A stretch of DNA of 64,000 nt, taken from Mucor racemosus. Lineage: Eukaryota > Mucoromycota > Mucoromycetes > Mucorales > Mucoraceae. Location: contig JAPEHQ010000005.1 of the NCBI GenBank assembly GCA_027405735.1, positions 744,001 through 808,000 of the forward strand, given 5' to 3'. Each line of letters begins with the position of its first letter. The first letter of the stretch is position 1. Positions 35,450-46,529 of the stretch are shown one piece after another. The translations under genes and the position numbers were made by a program. A model generated the notes under the pieces. That model saw nothing but the letters and a program-made list of their open reading frames with translations, was not told the origin of the DNA and did no database searches.

Positions 35450-35704
35450 TTAGGCATCATCAGCAACCTCGAAACCACAATAGCAATCTCCATTTTGACA
35501 TACAACACGGATATCAGTTACTTTGTTCTTATCAACACCAGAATTATTACATGCATCAGCACATGCGTTACTTGGGCATGAAATATCGCAATTTTCTTCT
35601 CTTTTTTCAAATAATTTTTCAGTGGTTCTACGATGAAAACTACCAGCTTGACAGATTGAAATGATGCAAGATAATAAAGCTAAAATTAAGATGTATTTGT
35701 GCAT
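35450..35704 (-). CDS. Secreted cysteine-rich peptide, defensin-like (CS-alpha-beta pattern)
   Basis: Intronless, 84 aa. Residues 1-20 form a signal peptide ending in CQA. A short basic propeptide ends in a Lys-Arg pair (34-35), a likely Kex2 site. The mature part is about 49 aa with seven cysteines at 39, 43, 48, 52, 69, 74 and 76. The spacing C48-x3-C52 and C74-x-C76, with C69 between, is the signature of the cysteine-stabilised alpha-beta fold of defensins. The odd seventh cysteine (39 or 43) leaves one free or points to dimerisation. Fungal defensin-like peptides are known; antimicrobial action is an inference from the pattern. A TATATAAA box lies about 50-65 bp upstream, consistent with a strongly expressed gene. 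Confidence 0.7.
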   Translation of the reverse strand: MHKYILILALLSCIISICQAGSFHRRTTEKLFEKREENCDISCPSNACADACNNSGVDKNKVTDIRVVCQNGDCYCGFEVADDA

Positions 35705-35992
35705 TTTTTGAATGATTGAGATAAAGATAAACCGAGGGTTAGCTTTTTGGTTGATTTATATATAAATACAAAGAAAGAAAAAGGGAGACGCTGTATAGAA
35801 CATTAGGAGATATCAACAAGGAGATTCATACATGACAACATTTGACGATACATAGAGTATATTAGGGAGCAGTATATTTATTAAATAAAAACAAAAAAGA
35901 ATGGGTATATATAATGATTTTACAGTAATAAAAAGGGAATACCAGTATCCCCTTGATCTTATGATAATAATAATAATAATAATAGAAATGAT
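35705..35992 (-). promoter_or_regulatory. Upstream region of the defensin-like gene
   Basis: Contains a TATA-type box on the minus strand near 35755-35768, and an ATA triplet run at 35962-35984 next to the 3' end of the membrane-protein gene. Confidence 0.4.
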
Positions 35993-37198
35993 TTAACCTC
36001 CCAATGAATGTCTCCTAGAAGGTAATGGTGACATATTTGACGAAGAAGAAGAAGAAGAAGGAGATGCTTCCATCACATTAGCTTCAATTGGTAAAGCATA
36101 GTGTGGTGGTGCACTCGGTGTATAAGCCGGCGGTGGTAATTCAGGTGCCATCATCATGGGTGTACACCTTGAGCAATTATTGATTTGCTCTTGTTGATGA
36201 TGATGGTGACCATGATGAAGTATATGATGGTTATAAGATGTAGATGTAGTTGCTATATTATTATTATCTTCTTCCATTGCATCTAATTCTTTGGCTGTAG
36301 GTGCAGAAGGTGAAGGAGCAGTTGTCTGTGAGCTCATAGAAACTACATTACGTCGATTTCTATGCAAGGGTTCTAATCCGTCAATCATCATGAGTGCAGG
36401 TGGCGCTGATGGTTCAGTAAGTGTTCTACCGTTAGCCAATGATGAAGAAGTTGATGATATAGATAAATTTGATGAATTTGATGTTGGCGCTGAAGCTAAC
36501 AATGCACCTTGTCCTCCTCTTCCTTCATTATCATCATTATTTTCTGATCCAGATGTATTCGAATTGGATTGTCGATCTACATCAGCACTTAATTCAAATG
36601 TTGAGCCTTCATTTCCTTCATCAATTTCTCGTTGCTTTCTATTCTTTACTCTCATTCTCGTAAATATAACAATAGTTGCAACTACAGCAATTACACCTAA
36701 ACCACCTACAAGCGATAATATCATAATCATACGTTTTAATGCTTGTTGTTCCTCTGCTATATTCTGTTGTAAATCTTTTTTGTTCGGATCGTCTAAATTT
36801 GTTGAGGCTGATGGAGATGCTTGTTGTGGTTGTTGTTCTTGATGAGCAGAACCTGAATTAGACACGTTATACACACTTGGTAAAGGTGAAGAAGTAGCTG
36901 CTGCCGAAGATATTACTGTTGAGGCTGATGTATAAATAATAGTTGTATAAATAACGTTTATTTCTGTAGTAACTTGTTGTTGTTGTTGTTGTTGTTGTTG
37001 AGAGTTCTTTTTGTTTTTATCTTTATCATCGTCATAATATCTGCTACTACTAGATGCTTTTTCATCATTATTATGATCATCATCTCGAGCTATTAATTGG
37101 GTTGTTTTTGTTTTGGAAGGATATAATAATTGTCCTCTTATACAATTTAATAATATTAAACACAGTATGATCATACTAATCGAAAATCGTCGTTTCAT
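35993..37198 (-). CDS. Single-pass type I membrane protein with PPxY and PSAP motifs, unknown function
   Basis: Intronless, 401 aa; the start is the first ATG, right after an AATAAA leader and a TA repeat. Signal peptide at 1-22 (ends IRG). The outer part (23-155) is rich in Ser, Thr and Gln with a nine-Gln run, as in O-mannosylated wall-linked proteins. One membrane helix spans about 157-180, followed by basic MRVKNRKQR as a stop-transfer anchor. The long inner tail is Ser/Asn-rich, has a His-rich patch, and ends near residue 355 with PPPAYTPSAPP: a PPxY motif (binds WW domains of Rsp5-type ubiquitin ligases) overlapping a PSAP motif (binds ESCRT-I). The layout recalls yeast wall-stress sensors such as Mid2, but without detectable homology, so function is open. 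Confidence 0.65.
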   Translation of the reverse strand: MKRRFSISMIILCLILLNCIRGQLLYPSKTKTTQLIARDDDHNNDEKASSSSRYYDDDKDKNKKNSQQQQQQQQQVTTEINVIYTTIIYTSASTVISSAAATSSPLPSVYNVSNSGSAHQEQQPQQASPSASTNLDDPNKKDLQQNIAEEQQALKRMIMILSLVGGLGVIAVVATIVIFTRMRVKNRKQREIDEGNEGSTFELSADVDRQSNSNTSGSENNDDNEGRGGQGALLASAPTSNSSNLSISSTSSSLANGRTLTEPSAPPALMMIDGLEPLHRNRRNVVSMSSQTTAPSPSAPTAKELDAMEEDNNNIATTSTSYNHHILHHGHHHHQQEQINNCSRCTPMMMAPELPPPAYTPSAPPHYALPIEANVMEASPSSSSSSSNMSPLPSRRHSLGG

Positions 37199-38299
37199 TT
37201 TATTAAGAAATATATATATATATATATAATATAATACAAAAGCAAGCAAAGGAAAGAAAAAGAAATAAAAAAATAAACCAAAGGGAAGAGGAAGGGGGGT
37301 GGGGAGATTTTTTTATTTTATTAATATTACTTGAGTGTGATAATGGAGGTACACAAAATGAAATAAATATATTTTCCTGTGTAATTGTACAATTGCAAAG
37401 GTTAACTGTTGTGAAAAATCAGTTGACTATATAGTTTCATCATTTTCTGTATCCTTTTTCATTTCTTCTTTTCCTTTTTTTTCCTTACAACATAAAATTC
37501 GGCTTTATCGGTTTGGTTCAATTCTCATTGATTAAGGAGAACATACAAAATGTGTTTGTTTGGTTTAAGCTGACTTCGAACCTCAGCAGTTCCTGATCAA
37601 GTAATAATATGTTTCTTGTACTGTATTTGTAGAAGCATCTCGATTCACAATTGTATCACACTTGTTTAGCCACAAATCATTGTGTACAGATTGTATTCAA
37701 AAAATGTTAAATATCTGCTAAAATACATACACAATACTGTATTGACATGCGTCTTGTTTATGTACATTTCTCTTGTTGTATAAATGCCCCCCCCGCGGCA
37801 TTGTTATAATGCATTCTATAATTATCTATTAAAAATCTATTTCTGAATACAAATACTCATGTGTCATTCCACATAATATCTCTTTTCTATATATTACAAA
37901 TGTGCAATAAAAAAAATTATATTTACAATGTCTAATTCTATATGTTTGTACCCGGTATTTTCAGATTTCAGCCATTCAAGCGTTATATAAAAAATGTGAA
38001 GCAGCTTCCATACAGATATAGAGTTCCTTATCAAATAAAAACGTGCTTTTATTATTATAGTCCCCGTCAATTATTTACAGTAATACACATGTCTAGATCT
38101 GATAATCGCCGTTCTATGGAATATTAAAAGATACGCTTCATAGTTATTACCAAAACGTCACTTTTCACAACTCAAATGTTCCATATGCAATTTTTTCATA
38201 ATGGAGCATACACTTGAGGTGAATATATATATATATGTTCAAACATTATTATTTGCCTTATAATTACTGAGCCTAATAATACGAAGCATCTCAACATTT
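37199..38299. other. Intergenic, no gene seen
   Basis: Begins with a TA dinucleotide run (37209-37228) just upstream of the membrane-protein start. A purine-rich GGAAGGGGGG stretch lies near 37290 and an eight-C run near 37788. No coding sequence is recognised. Confidence 0.45.
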
Positions 38300-39660
38300 C
38301 TATCTTTTTGCTTTGAATGTCATAGCTATAATATAGCAATGATGATTTTCAAAGTTACCGATATACAAAATCAGGGCGTGCCCCCCTTTTTCTACAACTA
38401 TATAACCCCGTGCTAAACACTTTTTAAAATATATCTTGAACACTGTAGAATGTGTAAGAACTGATCATATTATCCTACCTGTCCCTGAATTTATTTTATA
38501 CCTCATAAAAGAATCAAAAATAAGTAAAATTCACCGCTTTTTCCTTGAAAACTAGGTCTTACTTTTCATTCCTGCTCTACTTTTTTTTTCACTAAATAAC
38601 ACTACAAAAAAATTATATGACAATGTACCTGAGATGTTCACCTTTAATCCAAAAATAAGTATTCAAAAATATCCTATTTTTTGCAGTTGGTATTAATTTT
38701 TCAATGCTAAGGTTTCAGATTTTTTACGCGTATTTTACTGCTAATGGATTGAAAACTTTGAGGCTTCATATTTCCAGAGAAAATTAAGCTATACTACCAC
38801 TTTTTAATAATAAAAATTACTTTTTTAAAGTGCTCTATAACATACCTTAGTTTGAAAAAAAATCTGAGCACTTTTATTTTATTTTCTTTTTTTTTGGCAT
38901 TTATGTAGTAAATTTCAAAATATTGGTTAAATTGAGCAGCATTTATTTTGTATTCATGTCATAGAGCTTGTTGAGTTCTACCGGACCCAATTTAGTTTTT
39001 TCCAAAACATTAATTTTTCGTGGAGATATTGTCAAAAATGTGTACAAAAATATACCTTCATTACTAGCTTCCATTTTCCCCTTGTATACCCTCATCCTAA
39101 ATTCTGAATCTGAAAAAAAAAATTGGACAGAAATCTTGTTTTCTCTACAAAAAACGTAGCTAAAAGGTTTCGCAATAGCTCGATTGATAGATACTTTGTT
39201 TGCGCATCATGCCAGTTACTTATATATTAAATGTGTTTATCAAAATTAATGTATATCTTCAAAAAACCTCCAAAATTTCAATCGCATTTTACGCAAAATT
39301 TTATGTGAAATACTTGTCTAATTTTTATTTCGATGAATGCAGAATCCAAAACTGTACAAAAATTATTGATTACGCTAGTTTAACTTACTTTGCGGTTCAT
39401 GAGTTATTAACGATTTTGATTTTTGTATTATTTTTCGTTCATTTCGGCAAATCGATTTTGGAACTCAGTTATCATAGTTTTAAGCTCTAACGTAAACTAT
39501 TATTTGATTATCTCGACAAAAAATTAATATTTTTCGCTGAAACAAAAAATCCAGAGTAGCTTTCAGCTGGATCTATGTTGTGAATAAAAAAAAATAAGAA
39601 CTCAATTTAGATTCTTAATTTTTACAATCGGTTTTAGGTCGATGTAAGGTCAATGCAAGG
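38300..39660 (+). repeat. Interspersed repeat family A, copy 3
   Basis: Same block order as copies 1 and 2: CAGGGCGTGCCC near 38373, the AAAATTCACCGCTTTTTCC block near 38525, TTTTTCGTGGAGATATTGT near 39016, the CTTCAAAAAACCTC block near 39257 and an AATCCAGAGTAG block near 39550. No open frame of note. Confidence 0.7.
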
Positions 39661-40719
39661 TCACTGCATTCATATTCTGGTATTAATCCTTTTATTTTCG
39701 GACAAATATCAATGATTCATAGAGGGAAGGTACAGATTTTTTAATATTTGGCGGAAATCAACTTAATATTAGGCGAGAAAATTGGAAAAACATCTGAAAA
39801 ACATCTGAAACCTATTTTTTAAGAGTCGTAAAAAACCGAGTTTTGATCGTAATAATATCTACTCAAATATGTTAAATGGTACTCTAATACAACTAGGTTT
39901 TGTTATCAAAAAGTATTAGTACATTCTACATCCTAACTTTTTGTTAAGATGTTAAGGCTGTTCAAAGTCTTGATTTTTTAGGAGTGAATACGTGAATACC
40001 CAACATCGGATATTTGAAAAATTTGTTCTAGCTCATAGCAAATATATAGTGACACAAAATAATGAATCATTGTATTTTATCAAATTGCCCCATAGTAAAT
40101 GAGCCCATCTATGTTGTATTTGCATATATAAATGTACCTTAAATCGTAGTTTAAATATGACAATAAACTATGCCTTAATATATTTAGCATATGTGTCATA
40201 TAAACACTGTAAATGATTACCCTGATAATCACATAAGCTAAGTTCTGATAATCTAGACTTACAATAAAAGATAGAAAGTAAAGAATATTAATAATTAGTG
40301 TTGCCAAGAGCAACTAAAAACTTTAGACTGATCATCTATATCTGAATATAATTACATTAGCATAAGTGAGGATTGACATTAAATTTTAGTATGAGAACAC
40401 TGTTCTAGACAGGTGTGTAAGCAATCCTTAAACTAAATATAAATAACAGTAGACATTCGCCCTTCATTTGATTTCCCCATCTCGTTTTTTATATTTAATA
40501 AAGATTGACCAATTCTCACGTACTTATATTTCTTTATTACATACATTTACAACAATCTACACATCATTTGATATTAATTATTATATCCCTATTATCCAAA
40601 AGCTGAGTATGACATTCCTTTTTATTAGACCATCAATAATAGATCATAATAAAGCAAGATAGAAATTATCAAATATCTGATTCTTTTCAACAAGAGGAGC
40701 ATATAGCAATTGAAATAAT
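39661..40719. other. Intergenic, no gene seen
   Basis: AT-rich sequence between repeat families A and B. Open frames are short and unrecognised. Confidence 0.4.
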
Positions 40720-41056
40720 TGCTATCGATTAATGCAAAATAAACAATAATATCAACATGAAAAAACTGATAACCAACAATGTACATCGAGTTCAGGATAG
40801 ATAAAAGGTGCATCATTGTGTAGTGGAAAGTGCAACATTTTGATGGATAAAAATTACAGGACCCAGAGGTTGTGTTTACCTCAGGATTTTCAAAAGGGCT
40901 TCAAAGCATACTTCATAAAACTCACTTAGATGTTAAATACTCATCATATGCTATTAGTATATTAATATCATCTTGTTTTTTATTTAATTGCTGTATTATT
41001 AAAAATTAAGCTTTTCATAGCTTATAACAATGACAATGGGATGTTTCTATTTTTAG

Positions 41057-41287
41057 ATTGACATTTATCATAAAGCGGGCTGATGATGATACATTTGATA
41101 CCACCGTAGATGGAACAACCAGTCAACTTAATTTATGGAATTTGACTGCAAATACGAGGAACCATTTGTAAGTACTTAATAAGTTGGTTCTAATAAAGCA
41201 TTGAATACATTGGCATGGGACGAAGAGAGCAGAAAGGCGGTAATAGGTTCCACTCATGGCCATGCTTATGTTTATCATATTGGGGAG
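41057..41287 (+). pseudogene. Dynein intermediate chain 3' fragment (in B1)
   Basis: Two exon-like pieces, 41057-41167 and 41199-41287, separated by a 31-bp remnant still starting GTAAGT and ending AAAG. They read TTVDGTTSQLNLWNLTANT and LNTLAWDEESRKAVIGST, GHAYVYHIGE. This is the last WD-repeat part of cytoplasmic dynein intermediate chain (compare the family pattern DGTGQLDLWNLN and IYDVGE). An AG acceptor precedes the first piece and a GTAAG donor follows the last, but no further exon is present. Confidence 0.7.
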
Positions 41288-43591
41288 GTAAGACTAATAC
41301 TCAATGTAAATCACCTTTAGCGCAGTAATTATAAAGTAAGACTATACTATTATAAAATAAACTACCGCGCAATCTTAACATGTATCAAGATTTACAGTAA
41401 TAAGCTTGAATCAAGTGGATACAACATCATAAATTCTTGAAAAAGTTCTTAAGTATTATAAAATCTCTTATTTTTAAAACTTACAAGGCTTATAAGCGGA
41501 ATATTAATTTAGAAAATTATTTTTGTCCAGATCATCAATTTTGACATTTTTTAATTTTTTTTTTCTGATTTTGCAAATCTAGAGTCAATTATACTACCAA
41601 TTGCAAAAACAAAAAATATGTACATATAAAAAATTTAGCGCTTTATTTGCTCAATAAAAAATAACAAATATTTTTATTACAGAATATTACATGAAAATCC
41701 TTTAACCAAATATCCGTTTTTGGGACAAAAGTACAAATTTTCATTACTTAACATCTAATATTAAGCTTTTATAAAACGTATATTAGCTATAGCTACAATT
41801 TTCTCTCACAATGTAATATATTTAGACGTTGATTTTGGTATCAAAATTTGATTTTTCTGTTTTTTGATCTAAATCATGAGTGTTGGTAAGGGCAAAATGA
41901 GTCCCGGAAATGTCCGCTACAAAGTCTGAATTTTCAGATTGTACATGGTTAAATATAAGAAAAGTTGAAAAAATAAACGCATTTTTATTTAAAACTTAGA
42001 TATACACCATAGAATAAGAGACTTAGTCGTTTGATCTTGCTATGCTCAATTACGGCGTCGCTCTAGTGGGCTCGCTTTTGCAATTCTTAACAAATCTATG
42101 ACATGACAGACGGGTTTTCTGGTAGAAAAATATATGTTTCTATGATAACAGATATTGCCTATTTGATTTAGTTTATGGTTGATGCGCTGTAATAATGCGG
42201 CTTTTACATTAGTTGAAATGTGCAATTTACCAGAATTTTAATTGCGCTAAATAATGTAAAGCCTTGAAAATCCTTTTATAATAATACGTGTGTCGTTTGT
42301 CTCTTTTTGTTTTCATATTCCAAGGATATATTTACCGTTTGATAAGGCATATCAGACTATCAAGCTGGTATTCTTTTCTTTTATCTAAATACGCATGCTA
42401 ACATAAGGGACTAACGTTTTTAATATAGGTAGCAGTCTATTATATTAGAGATTGATATTTTTATTTAATTGCATTCTATTGTAGTAAGATCAAATATCAT
42501 TATTTACTACTGTATTGTTGGACGTATTTCTGGATTACCAGATCAAATCGAAGGCAATGGTATTATATTTATTCAATGAAAAGCTAGAACTGGCTACAAA
42601 CTCACGAAATGTTCCAGGAAAGTGATAAAATTGTTATGTCAATACTCATCCTATGTCTCACATCCAAGGTCACAGTCTATAATTAGTGTTACAGTAAATC
42701 AATGTGGATCATTGACTTACATCATATTCTTAGATAGTAAAACCCTAGTAATAGTTATAATTAATGTATATAAATACATCCAAAGGATGTATTGTTAATA
42801 AAAGTGTAATATTCTGGCAAGATTATTTATATAGACTCTTTTGACATTTCAAAAATTTCAAATGATATAGGAACACAAAAAAAAAAAGAACAATCTAATG
42901 TCTTGCCTAATTACCATAGTTTTGATTTTATACATACTGTACTTGAAAACAAATTATTTTACAGCTGACAATCGTAAACTAAAATAGTGAGTTTAAAGAA
43001 GGTTAGTTTGTTTAAATTCTATGAGTGATAAGGGAACATATATAATCTTAGATTTGGCTTGCGGTATAAATTTAAGCAGTAAGTGCTATTATTTAAGATG
43101 ATGCCCGAGCAAAAATCATTGTTGCTGCAAATATTACAGCTACAAACATATTTACAAATGATGATAACCGTAAATATATTGGCTGTTGAATGTATTGCTT
43201 TACTACAACAACAACCAATTGAATTGTATTGTCTATAGTCTATATTATTAATTAATAAAAGCAAATGTAATTTAAAAACACATTCCAATAAAAAATGCAA
43301 TGGAATTTTGAGAACTGCACGATGCTCATGTACAAACCAAATTGTGCCCATCATACGATCAGCTCATTATGGTGATGGTCAGATTTTATTATTACGCACA
43401 CATAGGAATAATGATATGCTTATGGCCAATTCTACTATTATGGACACATGGGATTAATATCATGCACATAGACAGAATCTATAATTCTGCACATACAGGC
43501 TTAGTGTTGTGCTCGTGCGCAGTTTCTTTTTTTGTTGTGCCCATGATGTGCATCTTGTTATCTTTTTAGCCATTATTCAGTGGGTGCAACA

Positions 43592-43835
43592 ATGTGGTTC
43601 TGATTATCTTAGTTATACAGTCAAAATAATATCAGAGGGAAAGAATTATCGTTTATTATTACAAAGCAAAATACTATTTTAAATACTAATTTACAGTCAT
43701 TAATCCTTCTGTGCTTTAACCTTTTTGGAAAGACGTTCTACAACCTTCTTGAGCTTAAATAAACGCCCATTTCATGTTTCTATTTAGTCTCTTAATGAAA
43801 CCAGACATATCGAGATCTTGCACAATGACAACAAC
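43592..43835 (-). pseudogene. Captured 3' exon of a host gene inside copy B1
   Basis: Absent from the related copies on the right. On the minus strand an acceptor (TTATTTAAG) at about 43755 is followed by KLKKVVERLSKKVKAQKD and a stop, then a 3'-UTR-like stretch. The lysine-rich end resembles a ribosomal or other nucleic-acid-binding protein, but I cannot name it. CAACA flanks both sides of the insert, a possible short target duplication. Confidence 0.45.
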
Positions 43836-44149
43836 AGCTCATCAAACTAATAGTATGCAGCCCACCTGGACACAACAAAATCATCTTGTACAGCACAGGT
43901 CGGCCGTAGTGTTTTTATATATAAATCCTTTAAATCTGTGATTTTATGGACTTTTTTCGAATCCGGTTGTATCATCTTATACTTTTCAAGTTAAATCCGT
44001 TATCAGGCTAATAATGTTGTAGGTTGTATTTATGCTTTACTTAAAATAAGCCTTTGAATAATTAATAGCTGATCTATCAGAATTACAACATTCGATATAT
44101 AGAAGAACTCCGACAAATCTAGCAGATCTTATCTATCCAGTAACTGGTT

Positions 44150-44392
44150 CCTGTCGCCCAGGAACTAATAATGAAACATAACTTATAGCAATATTACCAC
44201 TGAAACATAACATGTTATATCCATACACATTAGTAATAATATCTATTGTCACATCTAATGAATCCCTGTCCATTAGATCATCACACAATTCCAATAACTA
44301 TATAAACCCATATTTAATTCATTCTAATAAACGGTACTTTTTACGTTGATTTTAATTTACAAAGTCTCGATAAATCAATAGCTATACAATCA
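44150..44392 (+). repeat. LTR-like repeat, uninterrupted copy
   Basis: Begins TGTCGCCCAGGAAC. Its last 100 bp match the repeat split by the hAT element at 22.2/26.4 kb, including ACTATATAAACCC, AATAAACGGTACTTTTTAC and the single GTCTCGAT target. It is the natural empty-site reference. LTR nature is inferred from TG start, TATA box and AATAAA. Confidence 0.45.
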
Positions 44393-45090
44393 TCGAATCT
44401 TAATTTTTGTATGAAATTTCGATACCTGCATCTTATAGCTGCATGGAATATTTAAACAACCGCGTCCGGGCTGTCCGGTGATTTTTTCTATAGATTCAAA
44501 GCTTGGAAATATCTTTAGATGGCCGCTTCCGGAGATTGTTCGGCTTTTTTTTTGGAAGAGTGACCGACCATTGGCAAAAATATGAATCATATTATACTAC
44601 ATTTAATTTAATATCATCAATTGAATAAATCAATAGATTTGTCATGAACCTGTCAAGCCTAATATATTATTATACTACTACTATCCTAATCACATCAAAC
44701 ATTATTACGTTATCCGAATTACATATCAATCTCCAGCTTATGCAAGAAATTATAGTATTACACGCACTGCGACACAACCAATGACCACGTTGCAATATAA
44801 ACTTACTCGCATTCAAGTTATAGAGTAATTTAGTAACACTATATCCCTGAAGTCTAGTTCATGAAGGGAACTAGACTCTTGAATAATTTAGTATAAATAG
44901 TCATCTTACTTTCATAATTCCTTTTATTTCTTCGTCAGTTCTCCTCATCATTTTCCTTATTATACGCATATTCGGAAATAAACCTAAATGTAACAAATAA
45001 ATCTTTGTCTGTGTCTCTTGCCCTTTATATAATATAACCCTGATACAATCTTTGCTACTAATAAATTGCGTAATTTGATATGCATAAAAA
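44393..45090. other. Intergenic, no gene seen
   Basis: Contains a GC-richer patch at 44455-44545 with CCGCGTCCGGGCTGTCCGG and, 70 bp on, GGCCGCTTCCGGAGATTGTTC; otherwise AT-rich. Function unknown. Confidence 0.4.
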
Positions 45091-45800
45091 TCTTGAAGCA
45101 TTTATTCCTTTTTTTTTTTTTTGGCAATGCTACAAATCATCGTTCAATATGACTGAATATTAATGAATTAGAGAAAATACAACTTGTGAAAAAACTGATA
45201 CCCAACAATGTACATCGAGGTCAAGATAGATAAAAGGTGCATCATTGTGTAGTGGAAATTGCAACATTTTGATGGATAAAAATTACAGTACCAAAATGTT
45301 GTGTTTGCCTCAGGATTTTTAAAAGGGTTTAAAAGCATACTTTATCAAACTTAGATGCTAAATACTCACCATATGCTATTAGTATTATCTTGTTTTTTAT
45401 TTGATTGCAGTATTATTAAAAATCAAATTTTTCATAGCTTATAACAATGACAATCGGATGTTTATGATTTCAGATTGACATTTATCATAAAGTGGCCTGA
45501 TGTACGTTTGATACTACCATAGATGGAACCAGTCGATTTAATTTATAGAATTTGAATGCAATACCGAGAAACCATTTGTAAGTACTTAAGTTGGTTCTAG
45601 TTAAGTATTGAATAAATTGGCTTGGGACAAAGAGAATAAAAAGGCGGTAATAGGGTTCAGTGATGGCCATGTTTATGTTTATGATATTGGAGAGGTAAGG
45701 CTAAAACTGAATGTAAATCAACTCTAACGTAATAATCATGAAGTAAGACTATACTATTATAAAATAAACTACCGCGCAATATTAACATGTATAAAGATTT
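45091..45800 (+). mobile_element. Repeat family B, truncated copy B2
   Basis: Begins with CTTGAAGCATTTATTCC and a T run, then GGCAATGCTACAAATCATCG, the leader and the dynein-like exons, and stops soon after, before the AT-rich middle. It abuts the 3' end of GLO1. Confidence 0.65.
45474..45694 (+). pseudogene. Dynein intermediate chain 3' fragment (in B2)
   Basis: Pieces 45474-45577 and 45606-45694 with the same intron position as B1. The second piece is well kept: LNKLAWDKENKKAVIGFSDG then HVYVYDIGE and a GTAAGG donor. The first piece contains a stop in place of the Trp of LWNL. Confidence 0.7.
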
Positions 45801-45864
45801 ACAGTAATAACAGGTACGTTTCTCTTTAAAAGGCAATATTTATTTTCATTGATATTAATCATGT

Positions 45865-46529
45865 TTAAATAGGGTTTACACCAGTATATAAAGGGTTTCC
45901 AATGATCTACACCAATATTTCGATTAGAAAATACATACATTAGAACTTCCAATTCTTACATCACTTACCTCAATCCAATAATCATCAGGATCAGCAATAA
46001 AAGCAATTGTATGGAGACCGCCCTCAGTCAATTTCTTGTGGAATTTGACACCGAGAGATTCAAGACGTTTGCATGCCTCTTTAAGGTCATCAACGAGCAC
46101 GGAAGTATGCCCGAAACCTTTACCAATATTATCTCCATTACCATTGTTGTAAGCAAAATCAGGTTGATTCTCGGTACCCCAATTACTAAAACACCAATTA
46201 GAACGATTTTTCCTTTTGTAATATTTACAAATTCAACTTACTGGGCCAATTCAAGCATACCACTATGACTAAATGCCAATTTGATCTTTTCTTCTTCAGC
46301 CTCAGGAACAGAATCAACAAAGGCCAAAAAGTAAAGGGTTACCTTGGCATCATTGATATCAAATTTTGAGATATACCTTCATTATTATTAATATCATCCA
46401 CACCATCCCAGTTCCAATGTGTACTTACTTCATACCAAGGATTTCAGTGTAAAATTTAATGGATATCTGAGGATCTTTCACACGAATCATAGTGTGATTG
46501 AAAGAATATTTTGATATATCAGTAGGCAT
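45865..46529 (-). CDS. GLO1: Glyoxalase I (lactoylglutathione lyase)
   Basis: Four exons on the minus strand: 46529-46429, 46376-46242, 46185-45969, 45906-45865; 164 aa; introns 52, 56 and 62 nt. The protein reads FNHTMIRVKDP, FYTEILGMK, VTLYFLAFVD, LELAHNWGTE, GKGFGHTSVLVDD and ADPDDYWIEI. Metal ligands occupy the expected places: His12, Glu76, His105 and Glu151. Glyoxalase I isomerises the hemithioacetal of methylglyoxal and glutathione to lactoylglutathione in the cytosol. The length is that of a single-domain homodimeric enzyme (two domains per chain in yeast). Exons are too short to show as long open frames. It is divergent from REV3 across about 830 bp. Confidence 0.93.

Larger units (their letters stand above)
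40720..43930 (+). mobile_element. Repeat family B, copy B1 (dynein-fragment repeat)
   Basis: The longest copy. In order: a conserved leader (AACTGATAACCAACAATGTACATCGAG near 40765), the dynein-like exons (41057-41287), an AT-rich middle (41480-42000), a block with ACGGCGTCGCTCT and GGGCTCGCTTTTGC near 42055, a part from 42300 to 42760, and a tail with GTGCCCA-type motifs (43330-43590, 43860-43915). The same order, reverse-complemented, occurs at 60.8-63.1 kb. A 240-bp insert interrupts the tail at about 43592-43835. Terminal repeats are not evident and no transposase is encoded, so it is non-autonomous if mobile. Confidence 0.65.

Noticed and set aside
36291..36842. 183-aa open frame on the plus strand
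   Set aside because: Lies entirely antisense to the membrane-protein gene; the composition is the mirror of its Ser/Asn-rich codons.
43019..43569. Open frames of 111 and 75 aa in the tail of copy B1
   Set aside because: Not kept open in copies B3 and B4 and without a domain; repeat sequence rather than genes.
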